This document shows, one piece after another, positions 41,695 through 51,627 of a stretch of DNA of 64,000 bases (the first letter of the stretch is position 1; every line of letters begins with the position of its first letter). Both the position numbers and the translations under genes were made by a program. A model generated the notes under the pieces. The model saw only the letters and a program-made list of their open reading frames with translations. It was not told where the DNA came from and did not search any database. The DNA comes from an uncultured Sutterella sp. (GTDB lineage: Bacteria > Pseudomonadota > Gammaproteobacteria > Burkholderiales > Burkholderiaceae_F): NCBI GenBank assembly GCA_902463725.1, contig CABQGK010000005.1, forward strand, positions 1-64,000, in the 5' to 3' direction.

Positions 41695-42996
41695 TTATGC
41701 CTGAGGTTCTCGCTCCTCAGGCATACGGCGCATCAGCCAGACGATAAGAAGCATCACAGGAACGCCGAGCGCAGCGGTCAGCATAAAAAACGCGACAAAC
41801 CCCATTTCCTCAACCAATACACCCGAAAAGCCTGCGAGACCTTTCGGGAGCAATACCATCAGGGAAGAAAAGAGTGCGTATTGAGTAGCAGAAAACGAAA
41901 GATTAGTCAGGCTAGAGAGGAAAGCGACAAATGCCGCGCTTGCGATACCTGCCGCCAAATTATCAGCCGATACCGTCATCATCAAGAAGGCAAGGTTGTG
42001 CCCAATCCCCGCTAAGAGCGAAAAAAGCAAATTGGTCGCAGCAGAAAGCCCAGCCCCGAGTAGTAACGTGCGCAAAATCCCAAGTCTCATCGTGAGCACC
42101 CCGCCCACAAAGGCGCCTAGTAGCGTCATGATCACGCCAAAGACCTTGCTTACCCAAGCGACCTCTTCTTTGCTAAAACCCATATCGTGATAGAACGGAT
42201 TGGCCATCACGCCCATAACCACATCGGAGATACGGTAGCAGGCAATCAGCAATAAAATCACAAGAGCCAATGAACCATAGCGCTTGAAAAAATCTTTCAC
42301 AGGTGCCACAAATCCCGTAACTGCACGAGCTAGACGTCCTTGCTCGGGTTTGTGTGGCTCGCGCCTAACATCGGGCTCGGGCGATAAACAGACAGTGATC
42401 ATCCCCACCGCCATAGAAACTGCCATGACCATGTAAGACAAGCGCCAAGCGCTATAAGCATAACCTGTCGCCCCCTCCGAGAACCAAGCGGCTAGCGCCA
42501 ACGCACCAGCACCAGCCCAAATCATCGCCAGTCTATAGCCTGCCTGATACATCGCAGAGAGCGCACCTTGTAGCTCAGGGCTAGAACTCTCAATACGATA
42601 AGCGTCCAATGAAATATCCTGTGTCGCGGAGAAAAACGCTGTTGCTAGCGCTGGCATAAGCGTCAACATGAGGCTGTCAGCAGGATTGTTCATTGCCATG
42701 GCCAAAAGCGCTACAGTGACCCCGAGCTGAGAAATTAAGAGCCAACTGCGACGATGCCCGAATAGTTCCTCCAAAAGAGGAAATTTGCCATAGTCAACAA
42801 TAGGTGCCCATACCCACTTGAACGCGTAAACAAGCCCAGCCCAAGAGAAAAAACCAATCGTAGCCAAATTAACCTGAGCCTCACGCAACCAAAAGCTCAG
42901 CGTTCCAAGAATGAGCAACGGCGGCAAGCCTGCACTAAAACCCAAAAAAAACATTCTGAGCGTCTCTGCTCTCAGATATACCGCCCAACTCTTCAT
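41695..42996 (-). CDS. ampG: AmpG-type muropeptide MFS permease
   Basis: Inner-membrane importer of GlcNAc-anhydroMurNAc peptides for cell-wall recycling, the products of enzymes such as Slt. About 12 membrane helices. AmpG blocks include FFLGFSAGLPPLLILGTLSF, FFSATQDISLDAYRIE and LSATQYALFSSL-type segments near the C-terminus. The ATG at 42996 follows AAAGGGGTAAGG; a GTG at 43032 abuts the rsuA stop and is less likely. Probably in one transcript with rsuA. Confidence 0.87.
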   Translation of the reverse strand: MKSWAVYLRAETLRMFFLGFSAGLPPLLILGTLSFWLREAQVNLATIGFFSWAGLVYAFKWVWAPIVDYGKFPLLEELFGHRRSWLLISQLGVTVALLAMAMNNPADSLMLTLMPALATAFFSATQDISLDAYRIESSSPELQGALSAMYQAGYRLAMIWAGAGALALAAWFSEGATGYAYSAWRLSYMVMAVSMAVGMITVCLSPEPDVRREPHKPEQGRLARAVTGFVAPVKDFFKRYGSLALVILLLIACYRISDVVMGVMANPFYHDMGFSKEEVAWVSKVFGVIMTLLGAFVGGVLTMRLGILRTLLLGAGLSAATNLLFSLLAGIGHNLAFLMMTVSADNLAAGIASAAFVAFLSSLTNLSFSATQYALFSSLMVLLPKGLAGFSGVLVEEMGFVAFFMLTAALGVPVMLLIVWLMRRMPEEREPQA

Positions 42997-43032
42997 GACC
43001 TTACCCCTTTTGCCCAACTTGGGAAAACTCAC

Positions 43033-43722
43033 TCAAAGAATGTCTTCTTTGCGCACCCAGCACCACTCACCGGGTGCCAGCCCCTCAGGGAGCTCCAACT
43101 TGCCAAAAGCGACTCGATGCAATGCTTGCACTCGATTGCTACAAGCCGCCACCATCCGCTTTACCTGATGGTATTTTCCTGAGGTCAACACCAACTCTAG
43201 CGTATGAGAGTCCATAGCACGGGCTGCCACCGCAGCAACAGGCTTAGGGTCATCGGCTAGCACAACGCCTTGCTCTAACATTTGAATCATGGTTGGCACA
43301 ATAGCGTGCTTGAGTGTGACCACATAACGCTTGGAAACATGGCGCTTAGGATGGATCAAGCGGTGTAGGAGCGGACCGTCATCGGTCAGTAGCAAAAGTC
43401 CCGTTGTATCAACATCAAGTCTCCCCACCGGCTGAACGCCGCGTCGACGTAATGGGCTAGGTATTAGCGACATGACCGATGGGTGTGCAGACGGCTTGAG
43501 GGAACACTCATAGCCTTCAGGTTTATGTAGTGCAATGATGGCATGCTCGCAATAAGGCCACTCAACACCATTTACAGAGAAGCTCAGTTCCTCCGTAGAA
43601 AATTCCCGATCAGGATCATCGACAGGTTCTCCCCCAATACTCACGTTACCCGATGCCGCAAGCTGCACGCAATCATAACGTGTACCAAAGCCTTGGGAAA
43701 AAAGAATATCTGCCAACTTCAC
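43033..43722 (-). CDS. rsuA: 16S rRNA pseudouridine(516) synthase RsuA
   Basis: Converts U516 of 16S rRNA to pseudouridine. An N-terminal S4 domain (LADILFSQGFGTRYDCVQLA) precedes the catalytic domain, with Asp103 in GRLDVDTTGLLLLT and the closing motif SGKYHQVKRMVAAC. The start is GTG at 43722 with a strong CCAAGGAG site. 229 residues matches the family. Confidence 0.92.
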   Translation of the reverse strand: MKLADILFSQGFGTRYDCVQLAASGNVSIGGEPVDDPDREFSTEELSFSVNGVEWPYCEHAIIALHKPEGYECSLKPSAHPSVMSLIPSPLRRRGVQPVGRLDVDTTGLLLLTDDGPLLHRLIHPKRHVSKRYVVTLKHAIVPTMIQMLEQGVVLADDPKPVAAVAARAMDSHTLELVLTSGKYHQVKRMVAACSNRVQALHRVAFGKLELPEGLAPGEWCWVRKEDIL

Positions 43723-43743
43723 CGTTCACTCTCCTTGGTCGCA

Positions 43744-44526
43744 TCAAAGTGCAAAATCATAGTCAATCACTAGCGGGGCATGATCGGAAAACTTTTCGTC
43801 ATTGTAGACCGACGCTTCGCAGATCGTTGTCCCAATAGCTGGCGTTGCAATCTGATAGTCAATACGCCAACCCAAATTTTTGGCTCGTGCCTGCCCACGT
43901 TGACTCCACCAGGTGTACTGCTCTTTATCAGGATAACGATAGCGGTAAACATCAACCCAACCCGAAGCAAAGAGATCCGTCATCCACTGACGCTCTTCGG
44001 GTAGAAAGCCTGTGTGATCTAGATTGCCTTTCCAATTCTTGATGTCGAGCTCCTTGTGAGCGATGTTAACATCGGCACAAAAGAGAAAAGGGATAGGTTG
44101 CTCGCGCAACGCATCCAGACGCTGTTTCATCAAATCGAGAAAGCGATATTTCACTGCTTGTCGTTCATCGCCAGAGGTCCCGCTCGGGAAGTAGATGCTT
44201 GCGATCTTGAGTGCTCCTAGATCTGCCTCAATGTAGCGCCCTTCACTGTCAAACTCTTCAACGCCCAGCCCTTGCTGAACGGAAACAGGCTTGCAACGTG
44301 TCCAAATGCCGACGCCAGAATAGCCCTTTTTTTGTGCACAATGGAAATAGGCACTGTAGCCATCAAGCGCCTGAATGCTCTCGGGAATGTCCTCTTGCTG
44401 AGCCTTAAGTTCTTGTATACAGAGCACATCGGCATCCTGCTTCAAGAACCATTCGAAGAAGCCTTTTTTCGCTGCACTACGCACGCCATTGGCGTTAAAA
44501 GTCACGACTCTAAGATGTTGTGTCAT
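43744..44526 (-). CDS. xthA: Exodeoxyribonuclease III
   Basis: AP endonuclease/3'-exonuclease of base-excision repair, Mg2+-dependent. Motifs are in order: TFNANGVRSA, CIQELKAQ with the metal-binding Glu, GYSGVGIW, DVNIAHKELD, LGWRIDYQI and FSDHAPLVID. I chose the ATG at 44526; an ATG at 44541 would add five residues (MDVEN). It is divergent from pyrE with ~80 bases between. Confidence 0.95.
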   Translation of the reverse strand: MTQHLRVVTFNANGVRSAAKKGFFEWFLKQDADVLCIQELKAQQEDIPESIQALDGYSAYFHCAQKKGYSGVGIWTRCKPVSVQQGLGVEEFDSEGRYIEADLGALKIASIYFPSGTSGDERQAVKYRFLDLMKQRLDALREQPIPFLFCADVNIAHKELDIKNWKGNLDHTGFLPEERQWMTDLFASGWVDVYRYRYPDKEQYTWWSQRGQARAKNLGWRIDYQIATPAIGTTICEASVYNDEKFSDHAPLVIDYDFAL

Positions 44527-44607
44527 ATTTTCAACGTCCATTCATCCATATTTTTCACGCCTTAAGAGTAGAATGCTCGGCACTCAACCCCCTCTGGAGT
44601 ATTCATT

Positions 44608-45285
44608 ATGTCCAATCTTCAGCACGACTTCATCGCGTTTGCACTCGAAGCGAAAGTACTGCGCTTTGGTGAGTTCAAGACCAAGGCGGGTCGTCTTTCT
44701 CCCTATTTCTTCAATGCAGGTCTTTTCAACACTGGCGCCCTACTTGATCGCCTCGGCTATTTCTACGCCAAAACGCTCTTAGCAGCAAAAGAAGCGGGGC
44801 AAATTGAGTTCGACATGATCTTTGGCCCCGCCTATAAAGGGATTCCACTTGCTGCAAGCGTTGCCATCAATTTATCACGCCTTGGCCTTGATATCCCTTG
44901 GGCTTTTAACCGTAAAGAAGCCAAAGACCATGGTGAGGGCGGCATCATCGTCGGCGCCCCACTTGCAGGCCGCGTCGTCATCATTGATGACGTCATCAGT
45001 GCGGGCACCTCCGTTCGTGAATCCGTTGGGATTATTGAACGCGCAGGCGCCACCACAGCGGGTGTTTTGATCGCGCTCGATCGTATGGAAAAAGGTGGCG
45101 ATGCAACCAACCTAACCGCGACCTCGGCCGTGCAAAACGTCGAAGAAACTTTTGGCTTTAAGGTCGTTTCTATTATTTCTCTGCTCGATCTGCTTTCTTT
45201 TATGAAAGAAGAAAGTGACACAGCACGCTCCATTGCGCAGTATGCCGATGCGGTCGCTGCCTATCGAGCAAAATACGGTGCGTAA
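44608..45285 (+). CDS. pyrE: Orotate phosphoribosyltransferase
   Basis: Makes OMP from orotate and PRPP in pyrimidine synthesis. The PRPP-binding motif VVIIDDVISAGTS is near residue 127, the flexible loop NRKEAKDHGEGG precedes it, and the N-terminus FKTKAGRLSPYFFNAG is typical. 225 residues is typical. TGGAGT lies before the start. A bidirectional terminator separates it from gatB. Confidence 0.95.
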   Translation: MSNLQHDFIAFALEAKVLRFGEFKTKAGRLSPYFFNAGLFNTGALLDRLGYFYAKTLLAAKEAGQIEFDMIFGPAYKGIPLAASVAINLSRLGLDIPWAFNRKEAKDHGEGGIIVGAPLAGRVVIIDDVISAGTSVRESVGIIERAGATTAGVLIALDRMEKGGDATNLTATSAVQNVEETFGFKVVSIISLLDLLSFMKEESDTARSIAQYADAVAAYRAKYGA

Positions 45286-45298
45286 CCGTCGCACAGCC

Positions 45299-45312
45299 CA
45301 TCACGCGTGATG
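45299..45312. repeat. Perfect palindrome after pyrE
   Basis: CATCACGCGTGATG, 14 bases, starts 14 bases after the pyrE stop. Its role is unknown and no other copy was noticed. Confidence 0.4.
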
Positions 45313-45424
45313 AGCTACATTGCCCACGCAGAGCCAACCTGCGCTTACCTTGTGGTTGAGAAGTACTCGGCTAAGTTTGCCATGCGTACTTAGACTCACC
45401 TCTCCAAGCAACACTAGACGACAA

Positions 45425-45450
45425 AATAAGACCCCTTTCGGGGTCTTATT
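45425..45450. terminator. Bidirectional intrinsic terminator between pyrE and gatB
   Basis: Eleven-base perfect arms AATAAGACCCC/GGGGTCTTATT around TTTC. A/T-rich ends give a partial U-tract in both directions, as expected between convergent genes. Confidence 0.85.
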
Positions 45451-45520
45451 GCGGGTGCTTCTATAAGCGGCGCCCTGCTGCGAATAGTGGGGAGAGTTTC
45501 ATGCACTACCCCACAAAGCG

Positions 45521-46969
45521 TTACGCAAGCTTCTTGCGAAGCAGTTCATTCAACTGCCCAGGATTTCCCTTACCACGTGTGGCCTTCATACACTGACCGA
45601 CGAGGGCGTTGAGCGCTTTTTCCTTACCCGCACGGAACTCTTCGACAGATTTCGGATTCTTCGCAATCACTTCATCTACGATAGCTTCCAAGGCACCCGT
45701 ATCGCTGATCTGCTTGAGGCCAAGGCGATCAATCAACTGATCGATGTCCATCGATCCATGAGTCCAAATTTCTTGGAAAATCTGACGGGCTCCCTTCTGA
45801 TTGATCACACCACTTTGAATACGAGCAATAATGGTAGCGATATCAGCAGGACGAACTGGTGCGGTAGCAAAGGTCATGTTCTCGTCGGCCTTCATCGCAG
45901 CGGAAAGTTCGCCCGTGACCCAATTTGCCGCAAGTTTTTTCTCGCTCGTCAACGTAGCCAATTCGCTGTAGTACTCAGCAATCTCCTTGGACGCCGTGAG
46001 CACTGAGGCATCATAGTCAGAGAGGCCAAATTCTTGGGTGAAACGCTTTCTAAGCGACTGAGGCAACTCTGGCATATCGGCTCGAACGCGCTCAATCCAC
46101 TCTTCGCTTACCACGAGTGGCAACAGATCCGGATCAGGGAAGTAGCGATAGTCCATGCTGTCTTCCTTGGAACGCATCTGGCGCGTCTCCCCCTTATCGG
46201 GGTCAAACAAACGAGTAGCCTGAACCACACGTCCCCCCTCTTCAATCAGCTCAATCTGTCGGCGAACTTCGTAGTCGATTGCTTCCTGTAGGAACTTGAA
46301 CGAATTCAGGTTTTTGATCTCACAACGTGTGCCAAATTCCTTTTGACCCACAGGGCGCACCGAAACGTTTGCGTCACAGCGGAAGTTACCCTCCTGCATA
46401 TTGCCGTCAGAGATGCCAAGCCAAACCACCAAAGCATGAAGTGTCTTGGCGTAGCCGACCGCTTCAGCGGAACTTCGCAATTCCGGCTCCGTCACAATTT
46501 CAAGCAATGGTGTACCGGCACGATTCAGGTCAATGCCTGAGCACCCCTGCACAAGGCCGTGGATACTCTTACCAGCATCCTCTTCGAGATGCGCGCGTGT
46601 CAGGTTGATCGTCTTGATGTAGGCGTCACCATTTTTCGGTTCCACAAGGAAACTCACGCGTCCACCCTTGACAATAGGCTCTTCAAACTGACTGATCTGA
46701 TAGCCCTTGGGCAGGTCGGGATAAAAATAGTTCTTTCTGTCAAAAACCGAATGCTTAGCCACCTCAGCATCAATCGCCAAGCCAAATCGGATAGCCTTAT
46801 CAACAGCCCCCATATTGAGGACAGGAAGACACCCTGGTAGCGCCAAATCCACTGCGCAAGCATTCACATTAGCTTCATCACCAAAGTGACGCGCTGCGCC
46901 TGAAAAGATCTTCGACTTTGTCGAAAGCTGAACGTGGGTCTCAAGCCCAATAACAACTTCCCATTGCAT
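45521..46969 (-). CDS. gatB: Aspartyl/glutamyl-tRNA amidotransferase subunit B
   Basis: Kinase/tRNA-binding subunit of GatCAB, which amidates Glu-tRNA(Gln) and/or Asp-tRNA(Asn). It starts MQWEVVIGLETHVQLSTKSK. KNYFYPDLPKGYQISQF and GCSGIDLNRAGTPLLEIVTE are family blocks, and the C-terminal YqeY-like tail domain is complete. 482 residues is normal. The start follows CAGGAG. Third gene of gatCAB. Confidence 0.97.
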   Translation of the reverse strand: MQWEVVIGLETHVQLSTKSKIFSGAARHFGDEANVNACAVDLALPGCLPVLNMGAVDKAIRFGLAIDAEVAKHSVFDRKNYFYPDLPKGYQISQFEEPIVKGGRVSFLVEPKNGDAYIKTINLTRAHLEEDAGKSIHGLVQGCSGIDLNRAGTPLLEIVTEPELRSSAEAVGYAKTLHALVVWLGISDGNMQEGNFRCDANVSVRPVGQKEFGTRCEIKNLNSFKFLQEAIDYEVRRQIELIEEGGRVVQATRLFDPDKGETRQMRSKEDSMDYRYFPDPDLLPLVVSEEWIERVRADMPELPQSLRKRFTQEFGLSDYDASVLTASKEIAEYYSELATLTSEKKLAANWVTGELSAAMKADENMTFATAPVRPADIATIIARIQSGVINQKGARQIFQEIWTHGSMDIDQLIDRLGLKQISDTGALEAIVDEVIAKNPKSVEEFRAGKEKALNALVGQCMKATRGKGNPGQLNELLRKKLA

Positions 46970-46996
46970 TCTTTATTTCTCCTGAGCCCACAATCA

Positions 46997-48454
46997 TCAA
47001 TATCCAGACGGATGCTTCGTATGCCAATCCGTCTCACGCTGCCAGGCTGCGCCCAATTGCAAAAGGCGAGCTTCCGAGAACGTCGGGCCTATCAACTGAA
47101 AGCCCAGTGGGCGGCCGTTGGTGTGTACGCCACTCGGTAAAGCTAACCCAGGCAGACCCGCCAACGATGCTGGAATCGTGTACAAATCGCTCAGATACGC
47201 GGATACAGGATCAGCATTAGCGCCAAAATCATAGGCAGTCCCAGTCGTCACGGGGCTAATGAGCGCATCCACCTGTTCAAAGGTACGACGGAATTCTTCG
47301 CTGATGAGGCGACGAACACGTTGAGCTTTGAGATAGTAAGCATCGTAGTAGCCATGAGAAAGGACATAGGTGCCAATCATGATGCGACGCTTCGGCTCAG
47401 GACCAAAGCCCTCGTTGCGCGACTTCTTCATCATGTCAACAATATCGCTATAGTCCTTAGCACGGTGCCCGTAACGAACGCCATCAAAGCGCGAGAGGTT
47501 TGAGCTCGCCTCTGCGCAAGCCACAACGTAGTACACCGGCACACCCAACTCAGCCATCGGCAACGCCACATCGACGATCTCAGCCCCTTGGCGGCGATAA
47601 AACTCGATCGCCTCGAGAATCGACTGACGCAGCTCTTCGTCCAATCCGTCTGCCAGCCATTTGCGAGGCACACCAAGACGCAAGCCTTTTAGCGGCTCAC
47701 CAATCAGTCGCGTGAAATCCTCGACCGGTTTATCAACCGACGTAGAGTCCTTACGGTCAAAGCCCACCATGCTGCCCAGCACACGAGCACAATCTTCAGC
47801 CGAATGTCCGAGCAACCCAGCCGTATCAAGCGACGAAGCAAAGGCAATCATGCCCCAACGCGAAGGACGACCATAGGTAGGTTTCATGCCCGTGACACCG
47901 GTAAAGCACGCGGGCTCGCGAATCGAGCCCCCCGTATCTGTACCCGTTGCAATCGGGGCGAGACCCGCAGCCACGGCGGCAGAAGAGCCACCCGAAGAGC
48001 CGCCAGGGACAGCTTGACTATCCCATGGGTTGTACACCTTGCCATAGGCAGAGTTCTCATTACCGCTACCCATAGCAAATTCGTCACAGTTGAGTTTGCC
48101 TAAGCACACCATGCCAGCAGCTTTCAGTCCTTCTACAACCGTTGCATCAAAAGGGCTCATATACCCTTCAAGCATCCGACTGCCCGCCGTAGAAGCCCAC
48201 TCTTTCGTGACGAAAATATCTTTGTGAGCAATAGGAATACCTGTCAGCGGACCCGCCTCACCACGCGCGATACGCGCATCGGCCGCACGAGCCTGCTCAA
48301 GTGTCGCATCAGCTCGAACGTCCAAAAAAGCATTGAGCCCCGCATGCTGTTCAATACGGGAGAGAAAGTGTTGCGCCAACTCAACCGAGGAAATTTCCTT
48401 GGACTGCAGTAGGGCAGACAACTCACTAATCGAAGCAAAAGTCAAATCTTTCAT
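46997..48454 (-). CDS. gatA: Aspartyl/glutamyl-tRNA amidotransferase subunit A
   Basis: Amidase subunit that releases ammonia from glutamine. The Ser-cisSer-Lys triad of amidase-signature enzymes is in PIAHKDIFV (Lys) and GGSSGGSSAAVAAG (both Ser). The GSIREPACFTGVTGMKPTYG block follows. 485 residues is normal. It is 27 bases upstream of gatB. Confidence 0.97.
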   Translation of the reverse strand: MKDLTFASISELSALLQSKEISSVELAQHFLSRIEQHAGLNAFLDVRADATLEQARAADARIARGEAGPLTGIPIAHKDIFVTKEWASTAGSRMLEGYMSPFDATVVEGLKAAGMVCLGKLNCDEFAMGSGNENSAYGKVYNPWDSQAVPGGSSGGSSAAVAAGLAPIATGTDTGGSIREPACFTGVTGMKPTYGRPSRWGMIAFASSLDTAGLLGHSAEDCARVLGSMVGFDRKDSTSVDKPVEDFTRLIGEPLKGLRLGVPRKWLADGLDEELRQSILEAIEFYRRQGAEIVDVALPMAELGVPVYYVVACAEASSNLSRFDGVRYGHRAKDYSDIVDMMKKSRNEGFGPEPKRRIMIGTYVLSHGYYDAYYLKAQRVRRLISEEFRRTFEQVDALISPVTTGTAYDFGANADPVSAYLSDLYTIPASLAGLPGLALPSGVHTNGRPLGFQLIGPTFSEARLLQLGAAWQRETDWHTKHPSGY

Positions 48455-48560
48455 CTTTATTTCTCAGATGCCCTAGGCTAGCCCGCCAGCAACCTCACGC
48501 TTCGCGAAAGGGGCGCACCGAACAAAACCGGGCAATCGGTAAGAAGCGGTAGCAGGTAAA

Positions 48561-48848
48561 TCACTCGATGACACGCGGCACCAAAAAGCAGCCATCCTGC
48601 TTTTCGGGAGCATTTTGCATATTAGCCTCGCGTTGATTGGCCTCTGTCACCACATCTTCGCGCAGACGCTGTACGCCGTCATGCGGATTTGGCATCGGTG
48701 CAACGCCCTCAGTGTCAACGCTGGCAATACGTTCAATCATTTGAAAGATGTCATTGAGTTCCCCCTGAATCACCTTGGCCTGTTCATCGGAGATATCGAT
48801 ACAGCCCAAATCAGCGATACGGTGGATGTCGTCCATTGTTAAAGACAT
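48561..48848 (-). CDS. gatC: Aspartyl/glutamyl-tRNA amidotransferase subunit C
   Basis: Small subunit that clamps GatA to GatB. MSLTMDDIHRIADLGCIDIS at the N-terminus and the GVAPMPNPHDGVQRLREDVV block are typical. I chose the ATG at 48848, giving 95 residues, the usual size; an upstream in-frame start at 48920 is unsupported. First gene of gatCAB. The 268-base spacer to the divergent mreB should carry both promoters, but no clear hexamers stood out. Confidence 0.93.
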   Translation of the reverse strand: MSLTMDDIHRIADLGCIDISDEQAKVIQGELNDIFQMIERIASVDTEGVAPMPNPHDGVQRLREDVVTEANQREANMQNAPEKQDGCFLVPRVIE

Positions 48849-49116
48849 AGCGCTTTTCTGTTTGGATAGAAAGTAGACGGGAGATATGGATGAGCTGAGA
48901 CGGGTTTGAAACACTCCCACACAAGAGAATTATGTCGAGAAAGGCTTCTCATCAGCATCAGGCGATTAGTTAGTTTATCATTAAAGATTGTTTCGAGGTT
49001 GCGAATGTCCCTTTGGCGCGGGCAAAATAACGGCCTTCTGAGACATCTTGGGCGCGCATCTTCTTTCTGTCCGTGACGCCCCTCTCCCACATACTGTAGT
49101 AGACGGTAACCACAAA

Positions 49117-50160
49117 ATGTTCGGCTTCTTCCGCAATTACTTCTCCAACGACCTTGCCATCGACTTGGGTACTGCCAACACGCTCATCTATGTGCGTGGT
49201 AAAGGTATCGTCCTCAACGAGCCTAGCGTCGTTGCTATCCGCCAAGAGGGCGGCCCTAACGGCAAGACCACGATCCATGCCGTAGGCAAGGCAGCAAAGC
49301 AGATGCTTGGTCGCGTACCAGGTAATATCAATGCCATCCGCCCCATGAAGGACGGCGTGATTGCGGACTTTACCGTCACCGAGCAGATGCTCAAGCAGTT
49401 CATCCGCATGGCCAGCCCATCTCGCCTTTTTGCTCCCTCTCCCCGCATCATCATTTGTGTGCCATGCGGATCTACTCAGGTTGAACGCCGTGCCATTAAA
49501 GAGTCGGCGCTTGCTGCGGGTGCCTCGGAGGTTTTCCTTATTGAAGAACCGATGGCAGCTGCGATCGGTGCAGGGTTGCCAGTCAATGAGGCTGCGGGTT
49601 CTCTCGTCGTCGATATTGGCGGGGGCACCACCGAAGTCGGTCTCATCAGCTTGGGTGGCATGGTCTACGCAGGTAGCGTCCGCGTCGGTGGAGATAAGTT
49701 TGATCAATCCATCATCAACTACATCCGCCGTAACTTTGGGATGCTCATCGGCGAGCCAACAGCCGAAATGATTAAGAAAGAAATCGGTAGCGCCTTCCCT
49801 GGAAGCGAAGTCAAGGAAATTGAAGTGAAGGGGCGTCACATTGCCGAAGGCGTTCCCCGTACGTTTACCGTCCACTCTAACGAAATCCTTGAAGCGCTCC
49901 AGGAGCCCCTTAATCAAATTGTTGTCGCTGTCAAGAACGCTCTGGAAAAAACACCGCCAGAACTCGGTGCCGACATTGCTGAACACGGCCTCATGATCAC
50001 CGGTGGTGGCGCCCTCTTGCGCGACCTCGACCAGCTACTCAAGGAAGAGACCGGGCTACCTGTGCATATCGCTGAAGAGCCTCTCAACTGCGTCGTGAAA
50101 GGCTGCGGTATTGCGCTGGAAAATATGGATAAGTTGCGTACTGCCTTTACTTCGGGCTAG
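49117..50160 (+). CDS. mreB: Rod-shape-determining actin homologue MreB
   Basis: Membrane-associated actin-like ATPase that guides lateral cell-wall synthesis. It begins MFGFFRNYFSNDLAIDLGTA, with the amphipathic N-terminal helix and phosphate-1 loop. DIGGGTTEVG is phosphate-2 and ITGGGALLRDLD is the adenosine motif. 347 residues is the canonical length, which supports the ATG at 49117 over an upstream GTG. First gene of mreBCD-mrdA-rodA; it predicts a rod-shaped or coccobacillary cell. Confidence 0.97.
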   Translation: MFGFFRNYFSNDLAIDLGTANTLIYVRGKGIVLNEPSVVAIRQEGGPNGKTTIHAVGKAAKQMLGRVPGNINAIRPMKDGVIADFTVTEQMLKQFIRMASPSRLFAPSPRIIICVPCGSTQVERRAIKESALAAGASEVFLIEEPMAAAIGAGLPVNEAAGSLVVDIGGGTTEVGLISLGGMVYAGSVRVGGDKFDQSIINYIRRNFGMLIGEPTAEMIKKEIGSAFPGSEVKEIEVKGRHIAEGVPRTFTVHSNEILEALQEPLNQIVVAVKNALEKTPPELGADIAEHGLMITGGGALLRDLDQLLKEETGLPVHIAEEPLNCVVKGCGIALENMDKLRTAFTSG

Positions 50161-50170
50161 TTAGTCAAGC

Positions 50171-51070
50171 ATGGATTACGGTCCTCCGCCGCTTTTTCGG
50201 CAAGGCGTTTCTGCAAGAATCCGCTTCATCTTCTTTGTCTTCATCTGTGTGGTGCTGATTTTGGTGGATGGGCGACTAAAGTCGTTGGACGGCTTTCGCA
50301 GTTCTATTTTGGCGGTGACTACCCCTGTAGTTTCACTTATGTCCATTCCTGGAGAGTGGCTTGAGAGTAGCGAGGGGTACTTTACCAGCAAGGTCAAACT
50401 GACCGCTGCAGTCAACGAACTCACGCTGGCTAACAAGACTCTTGCACTCGAAAACGTCCGTATCAAAGAACTTGAGAAAGAAAACGCCCAACTTCGCCAA
50501 CTTCTCAATGCCGTACCCCGCAGCGCAGGTAAAACGGTCACTGCAGAAGTTGTTGGTAAGGTAGCCGATCAGTTCACGCGTCGCATCAAGATCAACGTCG
50601 GTGAGATCGACGGGGTTCAGATGGGCATGCCTGTGTTGGGCTCACAAGGCGTGCTTGGGTTGGTGTCACGTGTGGTAGCTCATCAGGCCGAAGTCACCCT
50701 ACTAACGGACCATGTTCAACAGCTGTCCGTGCGCAATGAGCGCACGGGGCAGTTTTTTGTGCTACATGGTAGCGGCGATACACTCATGGACCTGAGATTT
50801 GTGCCGCCTGCAGCGGACATTCAAATTGGTGATCGACTCGTGACATCAGGGCTGGATCATGTTTACCCCAAAGAAATTCTGGTCGGTATTGTGCACGATC
50901 TGCATTATCAGAGCGGAGAAATGTACAAAACCGTATCAGTAAGTCCCACCTATACGGATGACACCATGCAGTTTGCAGTCGTGGTTCTCACCAACCCTGA
51001 CCCCACTCAGGAACTCGATGAGGCCGCTAAACAGCAACTCAACAACATAAAGCGCAGGGCGGGCCGATAA
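50171..51070 (+). CDS. mreC: Rod-shape-determining protein MreC
   Basis: Periplasmic scaffold of the elongasome, anchored by one N-terminal helix (RFIFFVFICVVLILVDG, ~residues 16-32). A coiled coil follows (~75-115, LALENVRIKELEKENAQLRQ), then the beta-barrel domain with GMPVLGSQGVLGLVSRV. 299 residues. Its stop overlaps the mreD start by one base. Confidence 0.95.
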   Translation: MDYGPPPLFRQGVSARIRFIFFVFICVVLILVDGRLKSLDGFRSSILAVTTPVVSLMSIPGEWLESSEGYFTSKVKLTAAVNELTLANKTLALENVRIKELEKENAQLRQLLNAVPRSAGKTVTAEVVGKVADQFTRRIKINVGEIDGVQMGMPVLGSQGVLGLVSRVVAHQAEVTLLTDHVQQLSVRNERTGQFFVLHGSGDTLMDLRFVPPAADIQIGDRLVTSGLDHVYPKEILVGIVHDLHYQSGEMYKTVSVSPTYTDDTMQFAVVVLTNPDPTQELDEAAKQQLNNIKRRAGR

Positions 51071-51603
51071 TGTCTTACCACTCCATCGATACTGAGCACC
51101 CTTTCAACGGACGCATTCAAAAGCAGGTGAGTCCGCTTTGGGTTGTGGCGAGTTTTATTGTTGCATACTGCCTCAATATCATCGGTTCAGCCATCAACGC
51201 GCTTTGGATGCCCGATTTTCTTGCACTCACGCTACTCTATTGGACGATACGCTTTCCTCGCCATGTCGGCATGACTATCGCCTTTATTTGTGGCCTCTTT
51301 ATGGATGTACACAACGGTAGCGTTCTTGGTCAACAAGCGCTTGGCTACGTGGTTCTCTCCTACCTAGCTTTTGCTTTTCATCGTCGTTTACCGTGGTTTG
51401 CTAGCCTTGGACAGATTCTGCACATTGTGCCGTTTCTTTTCATTGCTCAGCTCGTTGTACTCGCCGTTCGCCTGTGGCTCGACGGTTTACTGCCTGACCC
51501 TATCTGGTTTCTCTCAAGTCTCACAGGCGGTTTACTTTGGCCTATTGTCGGCGTAGCACTCAGCTGGCCTGAACGCCGTCGTCCTTCCGATAACACGCTC
51601 TAA
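51070..51603 (+). CDS. mreD: Rod-shape-determining membrane protein MreD
   Basis: A 177-residue inner-membrane protein with five to six helices. The WMPDFLALTLLYW and GFxMGLFMDVHNGSVLG-like segments (here FICGLFMDVHNGSVLGQQAL) identify MreD. Translationally coupled to mreC by a TAATG overlap. Confidence 0.9.
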   Translation: MSYHSIDTEHPFNGRIQKQVSPLWVVASFIVAYCLNIIGSAINALWMPDFLALTLLYWTIRFPRHVGMTIAFICGLFMDVHNGSVLGQQALGYVVLSYLAFAFHRRLPWFASLGQILHIVPFLFIAQLVVLAVRLWLDGLLPDPIWFLSSLTGGLLWPIVGVALSWPERRRPSDNTL

Positions 51604-51627
51604 GGGCATCAACCGTTCACACTCGCC

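Noticed and set aside
45521..48848. Separated gatCAB as evidence of gene disruption
   Set aside because: Spacings of 27 and 106 bases are ordinary and all three proteins are full length.
48970..49986. 338-codon open frame on the minus strand opposite mreB
   Set aside because: It mirrors the codon bias of mreB, has no ribosome site and matches no family.
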